64,000 nt of DNA from Hoeflea sp. 108 (lineage in GTDB: Bacteria > Pseudomonadota > Alphaproteobacteria > Rhizobiales > Rhizobiaceae), in contig NZ_KB890024.1 in assembly GCF_000372965.1 (NCBI RefSeq), forward strand, positions 2,916,839-2,980,838. Reading direction: 5' to 3'. Both the position numbers and the translations under genes were made by a program. Below the pieces are notes generated by a model. That model searched no databases. It saw only the letters and a program-made list of their open reading frames with translations, and had not been told where the DNA came from. The first letter of the stretch is position 1. Every line of letters begins with the position of its first letter. Shown in pieces: positions 46,281 to 54,670 of the stretch.

Positions 46281-46663
46281 TGATCGCAGGCATAGGCTGC
46301 CGCAAAGGCGCGGCACACGAAGATATTCTCTCGGCAATCGAAACCGCGCTCGAAGCGCACGGCCTTGTCGTCACAGCACTTTCGGCGCTGGCCACCGCCA
46401 GCCTGAAACGTGACGAGCCCGGTATTCTTGCTGCCGCACGCCGGCTCGACCTGCCGCTGCTCGTCATGGACGACGCGGCACTCGCCGCCGCCGCATCCCG
46501 CACGCTCAGCCAGTCGCAAGCCTCGCTGGAGGCCGCCGGCACGCCGTCCGTATCGGAGGCCGCCGCCCTCGCCGCCGCCGGCGCGGATGCCGCACTGCTT
46601 GGCCCGCGCATATCAGTCGGCCCCGCCACCTGTGCCATCGCCACCTCTGGAGCCACAGCTTGA
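46277..46663 (+). CDS. cobE: Cobalamin biosynthesis protein CobE (CbiG C-terminal-like)
   Basis: The 128-residue protein begins MMIAGIGCRKGAAHEDILSA and continues with PLLVMDDAALAAAA and GTPSVSEAAALAAAGADAAL, as in CobE/CbiG-C proteins. In the aerobic pathway CobE is proposed to hold or shuttle late precorrins; in CbiG the related domain takes part in ring opening. Here it may act with CbiD on the extruded fragment. It is coupled to cobL (ATGA) and cobM (TTGA). Confidence 0.9.
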   Translation: MMIAGIGCRKGAAHEDILSAIETALEAHGLVVTALSALATASLKRDEPGILAAARRLDLPLLVMDDAALAAAASRTLSQSQASLEAAGTPSVSEAAALAAAGADAALLGPRISVGPATCAIATSGATA

Positions 46664-47424
46664 CCGTTCATTTCATCGGCGCCGGCCCGGGCGCGGCAGA
46701 CCTCATCACCGTGCGCGGCAGCCGACTGCTCGGCACTTGTTCGGTCTGCCTCTATGCCGGCTCCATCGTCTCGCCGGAGCTTCTGACCTATTGCCCTGAT
46801 GACGCCCGGCTGGTCGACACCGCGCCCATGTCGCTCGACGAGATCGAGGCCGAGTATGTCGCCGCCCATAAGGCCGGCCACGATGTCGCGCGCCTTCATT
46901 CGGGCGATCTCTCGGTCTGGAGTGCGGTCGCCGAGCAGATCAGGAGGCTGGAAAAGAACGGCATCCCCTACACGCTGACGCCGGGCGTGCCGTCCTTTGC
47001 GGCAGCGGCAGCAGCGCTGAAGCGCGAACTCACCATCCCCGAGGTCGCCCAGAGCCTGGTGCTGACCCGCACCTCCGGCCGCGCCTCCAAGATGCCGCCG
47101 GGCGAAACGCTTGCCGGCTTCGGTCGCACGGGTGCGACGCTCGCCGTGCATCTCTCGATCCACGCCATCGATCAGGTCGTGGCCGAGCTTAGCCCGCATT
47201 ACGGCCCGGATTGCCCCGTCGCGGTGGTCTTCCGCGCTTCCTGGTCGGACGAGCGCATCGTCAGGGCCACGCTGTCGACGATTGCGGCTGAACTGGCAAA
47301 AGACCCGATCGAGCGCACGGCCATCATCTTCGTTGGCCAGTCACTGGCGGCGGAGGATTTCCGCGAAAGCTCGCTCTACGACGCCTATTATCAGCGTCGA
47401 TTCAGGGGCCGCGACGGGCTATGA
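46660..47424 (+). CDS. cobM: Precorrin-4 C11-methyltransferase CobM
   Basis: The 254-residue SAM methyltransferase has HFIGAGPGAADLITVRGSRL, VCLYAGSIVSPELL, VARLHSGDLSVWSAVAEQIR and LTRTSGRASKMPPGE. It methylates C11. It starts at a TTG that overlaps the cobE stop. Its last 34 bases overlap the end of cbiD on the minus strand. Confidence 0.95.
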   Translation: MTVHFIGAGPGAADLITVRGSRLLGTCSVCLYAGSIVSPELLTYCPDDARLVDTAPMSLDEIEAEYVAAHKAGHDVARLHSGDLSVWSAVAEQIRRLEKNGIPYTLTPGVPSFAAAAAALKRELTIPEVAQSLVLTRTSGRASKMPPGETLAGFGRTGATLAVHLSIHAIDQVVAELSPHYGPDCPVAVVFRASWSDERIVRATLSTIAAELAKDPIERTAIIFVGQSLAAEDFRESSLYDAYYQRRFRGRDGL

Positions 47425-48506
47425 GAGGCGGCGAAGGGCGCATGCCCCATCAGCTCGCCCTCACGGTTGAAGACGAGGATTTCGAGCGCGATATCGGGAT
47501 TGTTGAGCGCGCCGGCCGCCGTGCGCCAGGCCGCAGCCGCAACCGCGTCGCCGATAGCAATGCCAGCCTTGCGTGCCTCGATGAAGGCTTCGGCGACCGT
47601 GTTGGCGCCCTTGATGCGCGCTTCGAGCGCGGCATCCGCCCCGGTCTCGACAGCCACCGCCGCCAGGCCGTCGAGATCGGCCGAACCGCGGTTCGAATGC
47701 ACGTCGAGCAGGCCTTGCGACAGCTTGGTCATCTTGGCAACGCCGCCGGCAATCGTCACCTTGGACACCGGATGGGCGCGGATGTATTTCGCCATGCCGC
47801 CGACGAAGTCGCCCATGTCTATCAGCTGCACCTCGTGCAAACCGTGGAATTTCTGCACCGCCATCTCGGAAGCGTTGCCGGTCGAGCCGGCGACATGGTC
47901 AAATCCCATGGCGCGCGCCACGTCGACGCCGCGATGGATGGAGTGGATCCACGCCGAACAGGAATAGGGAATGACGATGCCCGTCGTTCCCAGGATCGAG
48001 ATGCCGCCCAAAATGCCCAAGCGCGGATTGAGCGTCTTGAGCGCCATCTCCTCGCCGCCGGCGACGGAAATCGTAACCTCCACATCGGCGCCTTCGCCAA
48101 AGACCTCGGCCACGACACCCGCAATCATCCGGCGCGGCACCGGGTTGATCGAGGCTTCGCCCGGCGAAATCGGCAGGCCCGGCCGCGTCACCGTGCCGAC
48201 ACCCTTGCCGGCTTTGAACACAACACCGCTGCCCGGCTGCCCGGGTCGCACCGTGCTCATGACAAGCGCGCCATGCGTGACATCGGGATCGTCGCCGGCG
48301 TCCTTGACGATACCGGCCATGGCCCAGCCGTCGCCGCGCTCATTCCTGGCCAGCGCAAAGGCCACGTTCTGGCCGCCCGGCAGCACGATCTCCACCGGGT
48401 CGGGAAACGCACCCGTCTTCAACGCCAGGCACGCCGCCTTGGTGGCGGCGGTGGCGCAGGCGCCGGTGGTCCAGCCGCGCTTGAGCGGACGATCTTCTTC
48501 ATTCAT
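47391..48506 (-). CDS. cbiD: Precorrin-5B C1-methyltransferase CbiD
   Basis: The 371-residue protein begins with the family signature LKRGWTTGACATAATKAACL and contains INPVPRRMIAGVVAEVFG, ILGTTGIVIPYSCSAWIHSIH and IAGGVAKMTKLSQGLLDVHS. CbiD methylates C1 in the anaerobic route. The aerobic counterpart CobF is not found in the window, so CbiD probably fills that step in an otherwise aerobic pathway. It is antisense inside the plus-strand cluster, converging on cobM and diverging from cobA (53 bases). Confidence 0.94.
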   Translation of the reverse strand: MNEEDRPLKRGWTTGACATAATKAACLALKTGAFPDPVEIVLPGGQNVAFALARNERGDGWAMAGIVKDAGDDPDVTHGALVMSTVRPGQPGSGVVFKAGKGVGTVTRPGLPISPGEASINPVPRRMIAGVVAEVFGEGADVEVTISVAGGEEMALKTLNPRLGILGGISILGTTGIVIPYSCSAWIHSIHRGVDVARAMGFDHVAGSTGNASEMAVQKFHGLHEVQLIDMGDFVGGMAKYIRAHPVSKVTIAGGVAKMTKLSQGLLDVHSNRGSADLDGLAAVAVETGADAALEARIKGANTVAEAFIEARKAGIAIGDAVAAAAWRTAAGALNNPDIALEILVFNREGELMGHAPFAASHSPSRPLNRR

Positions 48507-48559
48507 GACGCGATCTATAGGCTTGCCGGATCGGCGCGTCATCGGCGAAAGCGACACGC

Positions 48560-49345
48560 ATGACACTTGAAAACGCTATCGCGCGCTTGAACTACAAGCA
48601 GCAGGTGCTCGAACCCGGCCATGTCTGGCTTGCCGGCGCAGGTCCCGGCGATCCCGGCCTGCTCACGCTCGACGTTCTGTCGGCCCTCGCCCAGGCCGAT
48701 GCACTGGTGCATGACGCGCTCGTGGCGCCCGAAATCGTCGCGGTTGCCGAGCAGGCGGAAAAATTCTTCGTCGGCAAGCGCGGCGGCAGGTTGTCGATCC
48801 CGCAGGGCGACATCAACGCGCTGCTGGTCAAGCTGGCGCGCGAAGGCCGCAAGGTCGTGCGGCTCAAGGGCGGCCATCCCTTCGTGTTCGGCCGCGGCGC
48901 CGAGGAAGCGCTGGTGCTGACTCGCGAAAACATCCCCTGGCGCGTGCTGTCGGGCATTACTTCAGCCTTTGGCGGCCTCTCTTCCGCTGGCATTCCCGCC
49001 ACCATGCGCGGCGTCAACGGCGCCATCATCCTCGCCACCGGCTTTGCGGCGGTCAGCGACGACCGGCCCGACTGGGCAGCCCTTGCCCGCACCGGACAGC
49101 CCATCGTCATCTATATGGGCCTGACCCACATGGCCGAGACGGTGAGCGAGCTTATGCGCGGCGGCCTTTCGGTCGACACGCCCGCAGCCTTTGTCGAGAA
49201 CGCCTCGACGCCTGAGGAGCGCACGGTCACCGCCACACTCGGCACCTTGGTTGCCACCGCCGAGCGCGAAAAGGTCGTCTCGCCTTCCCTGATCGTCGTC
49301 GGCGGCATCGTCTCGCTGCGCGCCGAGCTGATCGGGCAGAAATGA
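48560..49345 (+). CDS. cobA: Uroporphyrinogen-III C-methyltransferase CobA
   Basis: The 261-residue SUMT makes precorrin-2, the branch point to cobalamin and siroheme. It contains WLAGAGPGDPGLLTLDVLSA, LVHDALVAPEIV, VVRLKGGHPFVFGRGAEEA and GITSAFGGLSSAGIP. It has no fused CysG oxidase/ferrochelatase domain. It is coupled to cobB by an ATGA overlap. Confidence 0.95.
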   Translation: MTLENAIARLNYKQQVLEPGHVWLAGAGPGDPGLLTLDVLSALAQADALVHDALVAPEIVAVAEQAEKFFVGKRGGRLSIPQGDINALLVKLAREGRKVVRLKGGHPFVFGRGAEEALVLTRENIPWRVLSGITSAFGGLSSAGIPATMRGVNGAIILATGFAAVSDDRPDWAALARTGQPIVIYMGLTHMAETVSELMRGGLSVDTPAAFVENASTPEERTVTATLGTLVATAEREKVVSPSLIVVGGIVSLRAELIGQK

Positions 49346-50655
49346 CGGCGCGCGGGCTCATCATCGGCGCGCCGCGCTCGGGTTCGGGCAAGACCAGCGT
49401 CACCATCGGGCTTTTGCGGGCGCTTGCCCGCCGCGGCATCAAGGTCCGCGGCGCAAAATCCGGCCCCGACTACATCGATCCCGGCTTCCATGCCGCCGCC
49501 ACCGGCTTGCCCGGCGTCAATCTCGACAGCTGGGCCATGGCGCCGTCGCTGCTCAACGCGCTCGCCGCAGATGCATCGTCGGACGCCGAAATGGTGATCC
49601 TCGAAAGCGCCATGGGCCTGTTCGACGGCATCCCCTCTGAGAAGGGCCGCTCGGGTGCGGCCGCCGACCTCGCCCGGCTCTATGGCCTGCCGGTGCTGCT
49701 CGTGCTCGACGTCTCAGGCCAGTCGCAAACCTCCGCCGCCATCGCCAAGGGTTTTGCCACTTACGATCCCGACGTCCGCATCGCAGGCGTGGTGCTCAAC
49801 AGGCTCGGCAGCGACCGTCACCGCAAGCTTGCCGGCGACGCCATCGAAGCGCTCGGCCTGCCCGTCGTCGGCGCGATCCTGCGCGACCCGACCTTGTCGA
49901 TACCGGAACGCCATCTCGGCCTCGTCCAGGCCGAAGAGCATGCCGACCTCTTCGCCCACATCGAAAAGCTCGCCGACATGGTCGAGCGCTCGCTCGATCT
50001 CGACGCGATCATCGCACTGGCGACGCCGCTTGTGCCCGCCGCAGGCGACCAATCCTTCGCCCTGCCGCCGCCCGGCCAGCGCATAGCGCTCGCCCAGGAC
50101 GCTGCCTTCACCTTCCTCTACCCGCATCTCGCCGCCCATTGGCGCGCCATGGGCGCGGAGCTGGTGCCGTTCTCCCCGCTGGCCGACCAGGCGCCCGACA
50201 CCTCCTGCGACGTCTGCTGGCTGCCAGGCGGCTATCCCGAGCTCCATGCCGGCCGCCTCGCCGCCGCCGGCAACTTCCTGTCAGGCACACGCCGCTTCGC
50301 AGAGAAAAAGCCCGTCCATGGCGAGTGCGGCGGCTTCATGGTGCTCGGCCGCTCCATCGAGGATGCCGACGGCATCACCCACGCAATGCTGGGGTTGCTC
50401 GGTCACGCCACCAGCTTCGCCAGGCGCAAGATGAATCTCGGCTACCGCCAGGCCACCCTCTCCGCCCCCTGTCCGCTCGGGGACACAGGCAGCGTCGTCA
50501 GGGGGCACGAGTTTCACTACGCCCAGACAGTCGAGCGTGGCGACGACACGCCGCTCGGGCAACTGGCCGACGGCCAGGGCAATCCGCTCGGCGGCTTCGG
50601 CGGGCGGCGCGGCCATGTCACCGGCACCTTCTTCCACGCGATCGCGCGAGGCTGA
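49342..50655 (+). CDS. cobB: Hydrogenobyrinate a,c-diamide synthase CobB
   Basis: The 437-residue ATP- and glutamine-dependent amidotransferase has an N-terminal P-loop (GAPRSGSGKTSVTIGLL), MVILESAMGLFDGI, and a C-terminal glutaminase domain with the nucleophile Cys in HGECGGFMVLG and a later GHEFHYAQ. It amidates the a and c side chains before cobalt insertion. The stop shares one base with the cobS start. Confidence 0.95.
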   Translation: MTARGLIIGAPRSGSGKTSVTIGLLRALARRGIKVRGAKSGPDYIDPGFHAAATGLPGVNLDSWAMAPSLLNALAADASSDAEMVILESAMGLFDGIPSEKGRSGAAADLARLYGLPVLLVLDVSGQSQTSAAIAKGFATYDPDVRIAGVVLNRLGSDRHRKLAGDAIEALGLPVVGAILRDPTLSIPERHLGLVQAEEHADLFAHIEKLADMVERSLDLDAIIALATPLVPAAGDQSFALPPPGQRIALAQDAAFTFLYPHLAAHWRAMGAELVPFSPLADQAPDTSCDVCWLPGGYPELHAGRLAAAGNFLSGTRRFAEKKPVHGECGGFMVLGRSIEDADGITHAMLGLLGHATSFARRKMNLGYRQATLSAPCPLGDTGSVVRGHEFHYAQTVERGDDTPLGQLADGQGNPLGGFGGRRGHVTGTFFHAIARG

Positions 50656-51413
50656 TGATGACACCGGCGACGATCTTCGACGACATCCGCCTTGGCCTCG
50701 TCTTTTTCACGCGCCTGCCGCTGCCGCATTTCGAAGTCAGGGATCGCTCGCTCGCCGACGCCATCTGGACGGCGCCGCTCGTCGGCTTCGTCGTGGCGCT
50801 CCTGGCCTGGCTCGTCTTCGCCGCAGGCCATGGCCTTGGCCTCGCCGAAGGACCGGCCGCGGCACTCGCAATCGCCGCCGCCATGCTGGTCACCGGCTGC
50901 CTGCACGAGGACGGCCTGTCGGATACCGCAGACGGTTTCGGCGGCGGGCGCACGCGCGAACGCAAGCTCGAGATCATGCGCGACAGCCGCATCGGCAGCT
51001 ATGGCGCGGCAGCACTCATGCTTTCCGTCCTGGCGCGCTGGAGCGCGATCGTTGAAATCGAAGATCCGGCACCGGTCTTTGTGGCCCTCGTCGCCGCCCA
51101 TGTCGGCTCGCGTGCGCTGATCCCCGCCTTCATGCGCCACCTGCCGCAGGCGCGCGTCGACGGCCTTGCCGCAGGCGTCGGTACGGTTGCAGACAGTGCC
51201 GTGATCGCTGCCCTTGCCATCGGTGCGCTCGGCCTGTTGTTCCTCGGGCTCAAGGGCGCGGTCGTCGCAGCTTTGTGCCTCGCCATCCTTTTCTTCGCCT
51301 TCAGAAAACTCTGCCTCGCCCAGATCGGCGGCCAGAGCGGCGACACCATCGGCGCTCTGCAGCAGTTGGCCGAGATCGCCTTGCTTTTCGCCGCATCCGC
51401 CATCCTCGCCTGA
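50655..51413 (+). CDS. cobS: Adenosylcobinamide-GDP ribazoletransferase CobS
   Basis: The 252-residue membrane enzyme (called CobV in Pseudomonas denitrificans) joins adenosylcobinamide-GDP and alpha-ribazole. It contains FFTRLPLPHFEVRDRSLADA and the Asp-rich catalytic loop CLHEDGLSDTADGFGGGRTR, then MRDSRIGSYGAAAL. About six membrane helices are seen. Starts at 50655 or 50658 are both possible. Confidence 0.95.
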   Translation: MMTPATIFDDIRLGLVFFTRLPLPHFEVRDRSLADAIWTAPLVGFVVALLAWLVFAAGHGLGLAEGPAAALAIAAAMLVTGCLHEDGLSDTADGFGGGRTRERKLEIMRDSRIGSYGAAALMLSVLARWSAIVEIEDPAPVFVALVAAHVGSRALIPAFMRHLPQARVDGLAAGVGTVADSAVIAALAIGALGLLFLGLKGAVVAALCLAILFFAFRKLCLAQIGGQSGDTIGALQQLAEIALLFAASAILA

Positions 51414-51437
51414 TTCAGTTTTGGAGTAATCACTGCC

Positions 51438-52448
51438 ATGGCCTTCAAATCGCTCGATGAATTGCGCGCAGCCTGCCTCGACCTGCCTGCAGGCAACGAT
51501 GCCGCCGCAGACGCCGTCGCCCGCCGCCAGGACACGCTGACCAAGCCGCGCGGCAGCCTTGGCAAGCTGGAGGAGATCGCCGGCTGGCTCGGCCGTTGGC
51601 AGGGCCGCAAGATGCCGAGGCTCGACAAGGTCAAGGTCGTCGTCTTCGCCGGCAATCATGGCGTAACCGCACAGGGCGTGTCGGCTTACCCCTCCGAAGT
51701 GACGGTGCAGATGGTCGCCAATTTCGCCGCCGGCGGTGCTGCCATCAACCAGCTTGCCCGTCTCGCCGGAGCCGAGCTCGCCGTCATCCCGCTCGAGCTC
51801 GAGCGCCCCACCGGCGACTTCACCCAGACATCGGCGATGAACGAGGCCGATTTCCTTGGCGCCGTCTCGACCGGCTATGATGCGGTGACACCCGATCTCG
51901 ACCTCGTCTGCTTCGGCGAGATGGGCATCGGCAACACCACCCCGGCCGCAGCCATCGCCGCCGGCCTGTTCGGCGGCACCGGCCGCGACTGGGCCGGCCG
52001 CGGCACCGGTGTCGATGACCAGGGCCTCTCCCGCAAGTTCGCCGCCATCGATGCGGGTCTCGCCCGTCACGCGGCATCCCTTGCCGACCCGCTGGCCGTC
52101 GCAGCCAATCTCGGCGGCCGCGAGCTCGCCGCCATCCTCGGCGCCACGCTCGCCGCGCGCCACCACAACGTGCCCGTGCTGCTCGATGGCTTTGTCGTCA
52201 CCGCGGCGGCAGCACCACTTGCAAAACTTCACGCCGATGGACTCGCCCACACGCTCTCGGCTCATGTGTCCGCAGAGGCCGGCCATCGCCAATTGCTGGA
52301 AGCTTTGCAGCTCGCACCGCTGCTCGACATGGGCATGCGGCTGGGTGAAGGTTCCGGGGCCTGCCTCGCCGTCAATCTGGTACGCTCGGCGCTGGAATGC
52401 CACACCCGCATGGCAAGCTTCGCTGAGGCAGGCGTAACCGACAAATAG
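51438..52448 (+). CDS. cobT: Nicotinate-nucleotide--dimethylbenzimidazole phosphoribosyltransferase CobT
   Basis: The 336-residue enzyme (CobU in P. denitrificans) makes alpha-ribazole phosphate from DMB, the lower ligand of B12. Motifs are FAGNHGVTAQGVSAYPSEVT, CFGEMGIGNTTPAAAIAAGL, and the catalytic Glu in MGMRLGEGSGACLAV. It is the last gene of the cluster. About 190 bases without a gene follow before the sulfate-binding protein. Confidence 0.95.
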   Translation: MAFKSLDELRAACLDLPAGNDAAADAVARRQDTLTKPRGSLGKLEEIAGWLGRWQGRKMPRLDKVKVVVFAGNHGVTAQGVSAYPSEVTVQMVANFAAGGAAINQLARLAGAELAVIPLELERPTGDFTQTSAMNEADFLGAVSTGYDAVTPDLDLVCFGEMGIGNTTPAAAIAAGLFGGTGRDWAGRGTGVDDQGLSRKFAAIDAGLARHAASLADPLAVAANLGGRELAAILGATLAARHHNVPVLLDGFVVTAAAAPLAKLHADGLAHTLSAHVSAEAGHRQLLEALQLAPLLDMGMRLGEGSGACLAVNLVRSALECHTRMASFAEAGVTDK

Positions 52449-52637
52449 TCGGCGACTTCTGCCCAGGCTGCCCGATTTACATCCTCGCAGAACTTGATTT
52501 CTGCCGAGACCAAAGAATTGGAATTGCATTCCACATAGCTTGGCGGAGGCAACCGGCCTCTGCCTCCCCGCCTCAAGCACTCCCGGATACTTTGCCGCCA
52601 ACTCTAGAAGTTGCGCAAAGTCTCAGGAGATTGCCCC

Positions 52638-53624
52638 ATGAAATGCCTTCTGCTCGTCGGTGCGGCCATTGCCGCCATGCTCAGTGGCCCGCTGCACGCA
52701 CAGGCCGCCGACAAGATCCTCAACGCCTCCTATGACGTTGCGCGTGAACTCTTCGCCGATGAGAACAAGGCCTTCGTCGCCGCTCATCCTGGCGTTACCA
52801 TCGACCAGTCGCATGCCGGCACCTCCAAGCAGGCGCGCTCGATCGTTGAGGGTCTTCAGGCCGACGTCGTCACCTTCAACCAGGTCATCGACGTCGACTT
52901 CCTGGTGCAGAATGGACTGGTGTCGAAAGACTGGCAGAAGGATTTCCCAAACCAGGCCTCGCCCTTCTATTCGCTGCCGTCCTTCCTCGTCCGCGCCGGC
53001 AACCCCAAGAACATCAGGGACTGGTCCGATCTCGTCCGCGACGACGTGAAGGTCATCTTCCCGAACCCCAGGACCTCGGGCAATGCGCGCTACACCTATC
53101 TGGCCGCCACCGCCTACGCCAAGGAAGCGTTCAAGGGCGACGAAGCCAAGATCAAGGAGTTCGTGACCAAGCTGTTCGACAACGTGCCGGTGTTCGACAC
53201 CGGCGGCCGCGCCGCCACCACCACCTTCGTCGAGCGTGAAATCGGCGACGTCTTGATCACCTTCGAGGCCGAGACCCGCGGCATCGCCAAGGAATACGGC
53301 ACCGACAAGTTCCAGAGCGTCATCCCCTCCGTCAGCCTGCTGGCCGAATTCCCGGTCGCCATCGTCGACAAGGTGGTAGATGAGCGCGGCTCGCGCGACC
53401 TCGCAAAGTCCTATCTCGACTTCCTCTACACCACGGAAGGCCAGCGCATCGCCGCCCAGCACGGCAACCGCGTCCATGATGCTGTTGTCGCTGCCGAGTT
53501 CAAGGACCAGTTCCCAGAGGTTCGCCTAGTCACCGTCGAGGACGTTTTCGGCGGCTGGGACAAAGTGCAGAAGGAGCATTTCGCCAAGGGCGGAGTGCTG
53601 GAGCAGATCTACGGCTCGCGCTGA
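52638..53624 (+). CDS. Sulfate ABC transporter periplasmic binding protein
   Basis: The 328-residue protein has a signal peptide (MKCLLLVGAAIAAMLSGPLHA, likely cleaved after AQA) and the Sbp/CysP fold. Ligand motifs are ILNASYDVARELFADENKAF, SHAGTSKQARSIVEGLQADVVTFN, PRTSGNARYTYLAA and DTGGRAATTTFVERE. It delivers sulfate or thiosulfate to a CysTWA importer, whose genes are not here. A terminator follows, so it is monocistronic. The adjacent Rrf2 regulator may control it. Confidence 0.93.
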   Translation: MKCLLLVGAAIAAMLSGPLHAQAADKILNASYDVARELFADENKAFVAAHPGVTIDQSHAGTSKQARSIVEGLQADVVTFNQVIDVDFLVQNGLVSKDWQKDFPNQASPFYSLPSFLVRAGNPKNIRDWSDLVRDDVKVIFPNPRTSGNARYTYLAATAYAKEAFKGDEAKIKEFVTKLFDNVPVFDTGGRAATTTFVEREIGDVLITFEAETRGIAKEYGTDKFQSVIPSVSLLAEFPVAIVDKVVDERGSRDLAKSYLDFLYTTEGQRIAAQHGNRVHDAVVAAEFKDQFPEVRLVTVEDVFGGWDKVQKEHFAKGGVLEQIYGSR

Positions 53625-53646
53625 GATCTGCCTATCTGACATCTGG

Positions 53647-53675
53647 AAAAGCCGGTCCAGCGCCGGCTTTTTCTC
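53647..53675 (+). terminator. Terminator after the sulfate-binding protein gene
   Basis: AAAAGCCGG and CCGGCTTTTT form a stem around TCCAGCG, with T-rich sequence following. Confidence 0.85.
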
Positions 53676-53755
53676 ATTGAGCGGTGCCCGAAGCCAAATC
53701 CGGGCCAGATTGCCCGCCAAAGCCGCAAAACTTACGGAGTTTCAACGCCTTTCGG

Positions 53756-53768
53756 CTTGTATATCAAG
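53756..53768. promoter_or_regulatory. Small inverted repeat upstream of the Rrf2 gene
   Basis: CTTG-TATAT-CAAG, a perfect 4-5-4 repeat, lies about 110 bases before the Rrf2 start, in the only space where its promoter can be. It is a possible autoregulatory site; such short repeats also occur by chance. Confidence 0.3.
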
Positions 53769-53880
53769 TCTGTGGAATTTATCTCTGGTGGAAGCCGGAA
53801 TGCGATGGGGACGAATCGTCATCCTTGGCCCTGTGCAACTCGCTGCGACTGGCAGCCGAAGTCGATGACGCGTTCAGGCA

Positions 53881-54330
53881 ATGCTGACTAAAAAAGGCAA
53901 ATACGGCCTCAAGGCCCTCGTGCATCTGTCGCAACTGCCTGCCGGCCAGTTGGCTTTCGTCGGCGACATCGCCACCGCCAACAACATCCCGAAGAAATTC
54001 CTCGACGCGATCCTGGGCGAGCTGCGCAATGCCGGCTTCGTGCAGAGCCGCAAAGGCAAGGACGGCGGCTACCGCCTCGCCAAGCCTGCCGCCGAGATCA
54101 AGATCGGCCATGTCGTGCGCGTGCTCGACGGGCCGCTGGCACCCATCCCCTGCGCCAGCCGCACCCAGTACCAGCCTTGCGACGATTGCGACGAGGCCAC
54201 CTGCCAGATCAGACACATGATGCTCGAGGTCCGCCAGGCCATCGCCGGCGTGCTGGACAACCGCAGCCTGGCTCAGGTTCGCGACGCCGCCAATGACGAC
54301 GTCGTTGCAGAGGCCATGCACCACGCCTGA
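53881..54330 (+). CDS. Rrf2-family transcriptional regulator with C-terminal cysteines
   Basis: The 149-residue protein has the N-terminal winged helix (LTKKGKYGLKALVHLSQL, NNIPKKFLDAILGELRNAGF, RKGKDGGYRLAKP) of Rrf2/IscR/CymR. Near residues 97-111 it has four cysteines (PCASRTQY, CDDCDEATC), which could hold an Fe-S cluster or sense thiols, although the spacing differs from IscR. Together with the sulfate-binding protein next to it, a role in sulfur assimilation is plausible. That link is inference from position only. Confidence 0.88.
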   Translation: MLTKKGKYGLKALVHLSQLPAGQLAFVGDIATANNIPKKFLDAILGELRNAGFVQSRKGKDGGYRLAKPAAEIKIGHVVRVLDGPLAPIPCASRTQYQPCDDCDEATCQIRHMMLEVRQAIAGVLDNRSLAQVRDAANDDVVAEAMHHA

Positions 54331-54670
54331 TCTGCCTGGTCTGGCTGTCCCTCTCTGTCAAAACGCGCGCCGGGCCTGACACCTCCTCCCGATCTTGAAG
54401 CTCGGCGGCAGCGTGCCGTTGACTGCTTGTCCGCTCCCACGCGGGTGATGAGGTCGTAGCCATCCGGCTCGGGCCTCTTGATGGCACAAGCCCCACTATC
54501 GGCGGCAAAGCGTGCCCGGCAAACGAATCCGCCAGACTCCTGCAATGGACACCTGCGATGTGGCTCGCCATCGGCCGCATGACGGCCATGGAGCGATTGC
54601 GCGGCAACCTGCCGGGGGGAAGACAGGACGCCGCTGCAGTTTCCACAAACCTGACCTTGGAAAGGCAAGC
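54331..54670. other. Intergenic region, no gene recognised
   Basis: These 340 bases contain long open frames on both strands typical of GC-rich DNA. One minus-strand stretch (reading RFAADSGACAIKRP, then DGYDLITRVGADKQ) looks protein-like but has no start, stop or family I recognise; it could be a decayed gene. The promoter of the efflux operon must lie in the right part. Confidence 0.35.
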
